Source: Ethanoligenens harbinense YUAN-3
Lineage (GTDB): Bacteria > Bacillota > Clostridia > Oscillospirales > Ethanoligenentaceae
DNA length: 64,000 nucleotides
Assembly: GCF_000178115.2 (NCBI RefSeq)
Contig: NC_014828.1
Location: 1,519,310 to 1,583,309 of the forward strand
Reading direction: 5' to 3'
The notes under the pieces were generated by a model that saw only the letters and a list, made by a program, of their open reading frames with translations, was not told the origin of the DNA and ran no database searches. Position numbers and translations under genes: made by a program. Positions 63,537 through 64,000 of the stretch are shown here, piece after piece. The stretch's first letter is position 1. Each line of letters starts with the position of its first letter.

Positions 63537-63541
63537 ACCGT

Positions 63542-63568
63542 GCGGCCCGGGATATTCTCCCGGGCCGC
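63542..63568. terminator. Hairpin between convergent SDR and GH1 genes
   Basis: GCGGCCCGGGA (63542-63552) pairs perfectly with TCCCGGGCCGC (63558-63568) around a 5-base loop. T-runs are weak, but the position fits a shared terminator. Confidence 0.6.
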
Positions 63569-63576
63569 CGGCCTGT

Positions 63577-64000
63577 TTATGCAAGATTGTATTCGCGGAT
63601 GAGTTCCTCCGTACAGCCGCCGTCCTCGCAGATCCTCGCGTAGAACCGGCCGCTTTTTTTGATGATCCTGCGCTGGGTCTCATAATCCACATACACCAGC
63701 CCGAACCGCGCCGATTCCCCTTCCAGCCACTCGAAATTGTCCATGAGCGACCAGTGGTAATAGCGTTCGACCGGGACTCCCTTGTCGATGGCTTTTTTCA
63801 CTGCGCGCAGATGCTCGGCAATAAACCGCACACGCAGTACGTCATTGTTGTCGCAGACGCCGTTCTCCGTGATCCAGATGGGCAGATGATAGCGCTCATA
63901 GAACGTTTCACACAGGATGCGCAGGCCGTCCGGATAAATTTCCCACCCCAGGTCGTTCACGGGGCGATCGGGCTGCACGAAAGTCTTGAGATCCACCGCG
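63577..64000 (-). CDS. GH1 family beta-glucosidase, C-terminal part (gene runs past the window)
   Basis: About 141 C-terminal residues of a family 1 glycosidase: the nucleophile Glu lies in WITENG, followed by HLRAVKKAIDKGVPV and YYHWSLMDNFEWLEG, which lines the sugar-binding site, and RFGLVYVDYETQ. The enzyme would hydrolyse beta-glucosides or related sugars in the cytosol. The N-terminal two thirds lie beyond base 64000. Confidence 0.9.
   Translation of the reverse strand, partial: AVDLKTFVQPDRPVNDLGWEIYPDGLRILCETFYERYHLPIWITENGVCDNNDVLRVRFIAEHLRAVKKAIDKGVPVERYYHWSLMDNFEWLEGESARFGLVYVDYETQRRIIKKSGRFYARICEDGGCTEELIREYNLA

Overview
The window reads as the chromosome of an anaerobic, endospore-forming Clostridia member with fairly high G+C for the class, most like an Oscillospiraceae/Ruminococcaceae-type lineage. 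The placement is an inference. It rests on the sporulation genes (spoIIM, cwlD, a spoIVFA/spoIVFB-like pair, a spoVB-like flippase, ftsK/spoIIIE), an oxygen-sensitive 2-hydroxyacyl-CoA dehydratase activator system, the clostridial SCIFF peptide with its radical SAM maturase, and strong AGGAGG-type ribosome binding sites with frequent TTG and GTG starts. I saw no rRNA, tRNA, CRISPR array, insertion sequence or prophage.

Layout. 1-4041: two-gene acyl-CoA dehydratase activase/dehydratase-like system, cut by the left edge. 4142-7896: tepA, ylzJ and ftsK/spoIIIE, an order also known from Bacillus. 7915-13530: a frameshifted YgiQ radical SAM gene, a ComEC-like metallo-beta-lactamase with its DUF3006 partner, a GNAT acetyltransferase and an ABC exporter. 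13761-18960: an unusual peroxiredoxin, a YbaK deacylase, a degenerate condensation-domain protein, the M23/M50 SpoIVFA/B-like pair and a small unknown protein. 19020-22377: GNAT, a MacB-type permease and adaptor without an ATPase, and a Cys-rich miniprotein. 22403-29631: radA, cwlD, an L,D-transpeptidase, ogt, two convergent Xer recombinases, spoIIM and proC. 29918-35000 (minus strand): scfB-scfA, a TIGR04086 membrane protein, yajC, tgt and queA. 35073-38771: lysine riboswitch followed by asd-dapA-dapB and an ACT-domain gene. 38944-46141: spoVB-like flippase, a 990-residue repeat glucosaminidase, separate coaC and coaB, and a zinc-binding lipoprotein. 46231-53786 (minus strand): compact his operon hisZGDCBHAFIE. 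54248-57149: NYN protein, msrAB and a Tam-like methyltransferase. 57182-62477: a two-component system divergent from a three-gene ABC exporter, organised like the Bacillus linearmycin-resistance system LnrJKLMN. 62733-64000: an SDR oxidoreductase and the end of a GH1 beta-glycosidase.

How it fits together. Two amino-acid operons show clear regulation: a lysine riboswitch with a terminator before asd, and an extended -10 promoter with palindromes before hisZ. Sporulation functions are scattered, and two of them (cwlD, spoIIM) carry SigmaE-like promoters with the same 14-base spacing. The most noteworthy items are the A6 frameshift in ygiQ, the exact 651-bp triplication in the glucosaminidase, the SCIFF locus with an attenuator between precursor and maturase, the Lnr-like locus with a palindrome between its divergent halves, structured leaders before ftsK and the NYN gene, and several families with missing or altered key residues or partners. 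Nothing I can see amounts to a wholly new multi-gene defence or biosynthetic system.
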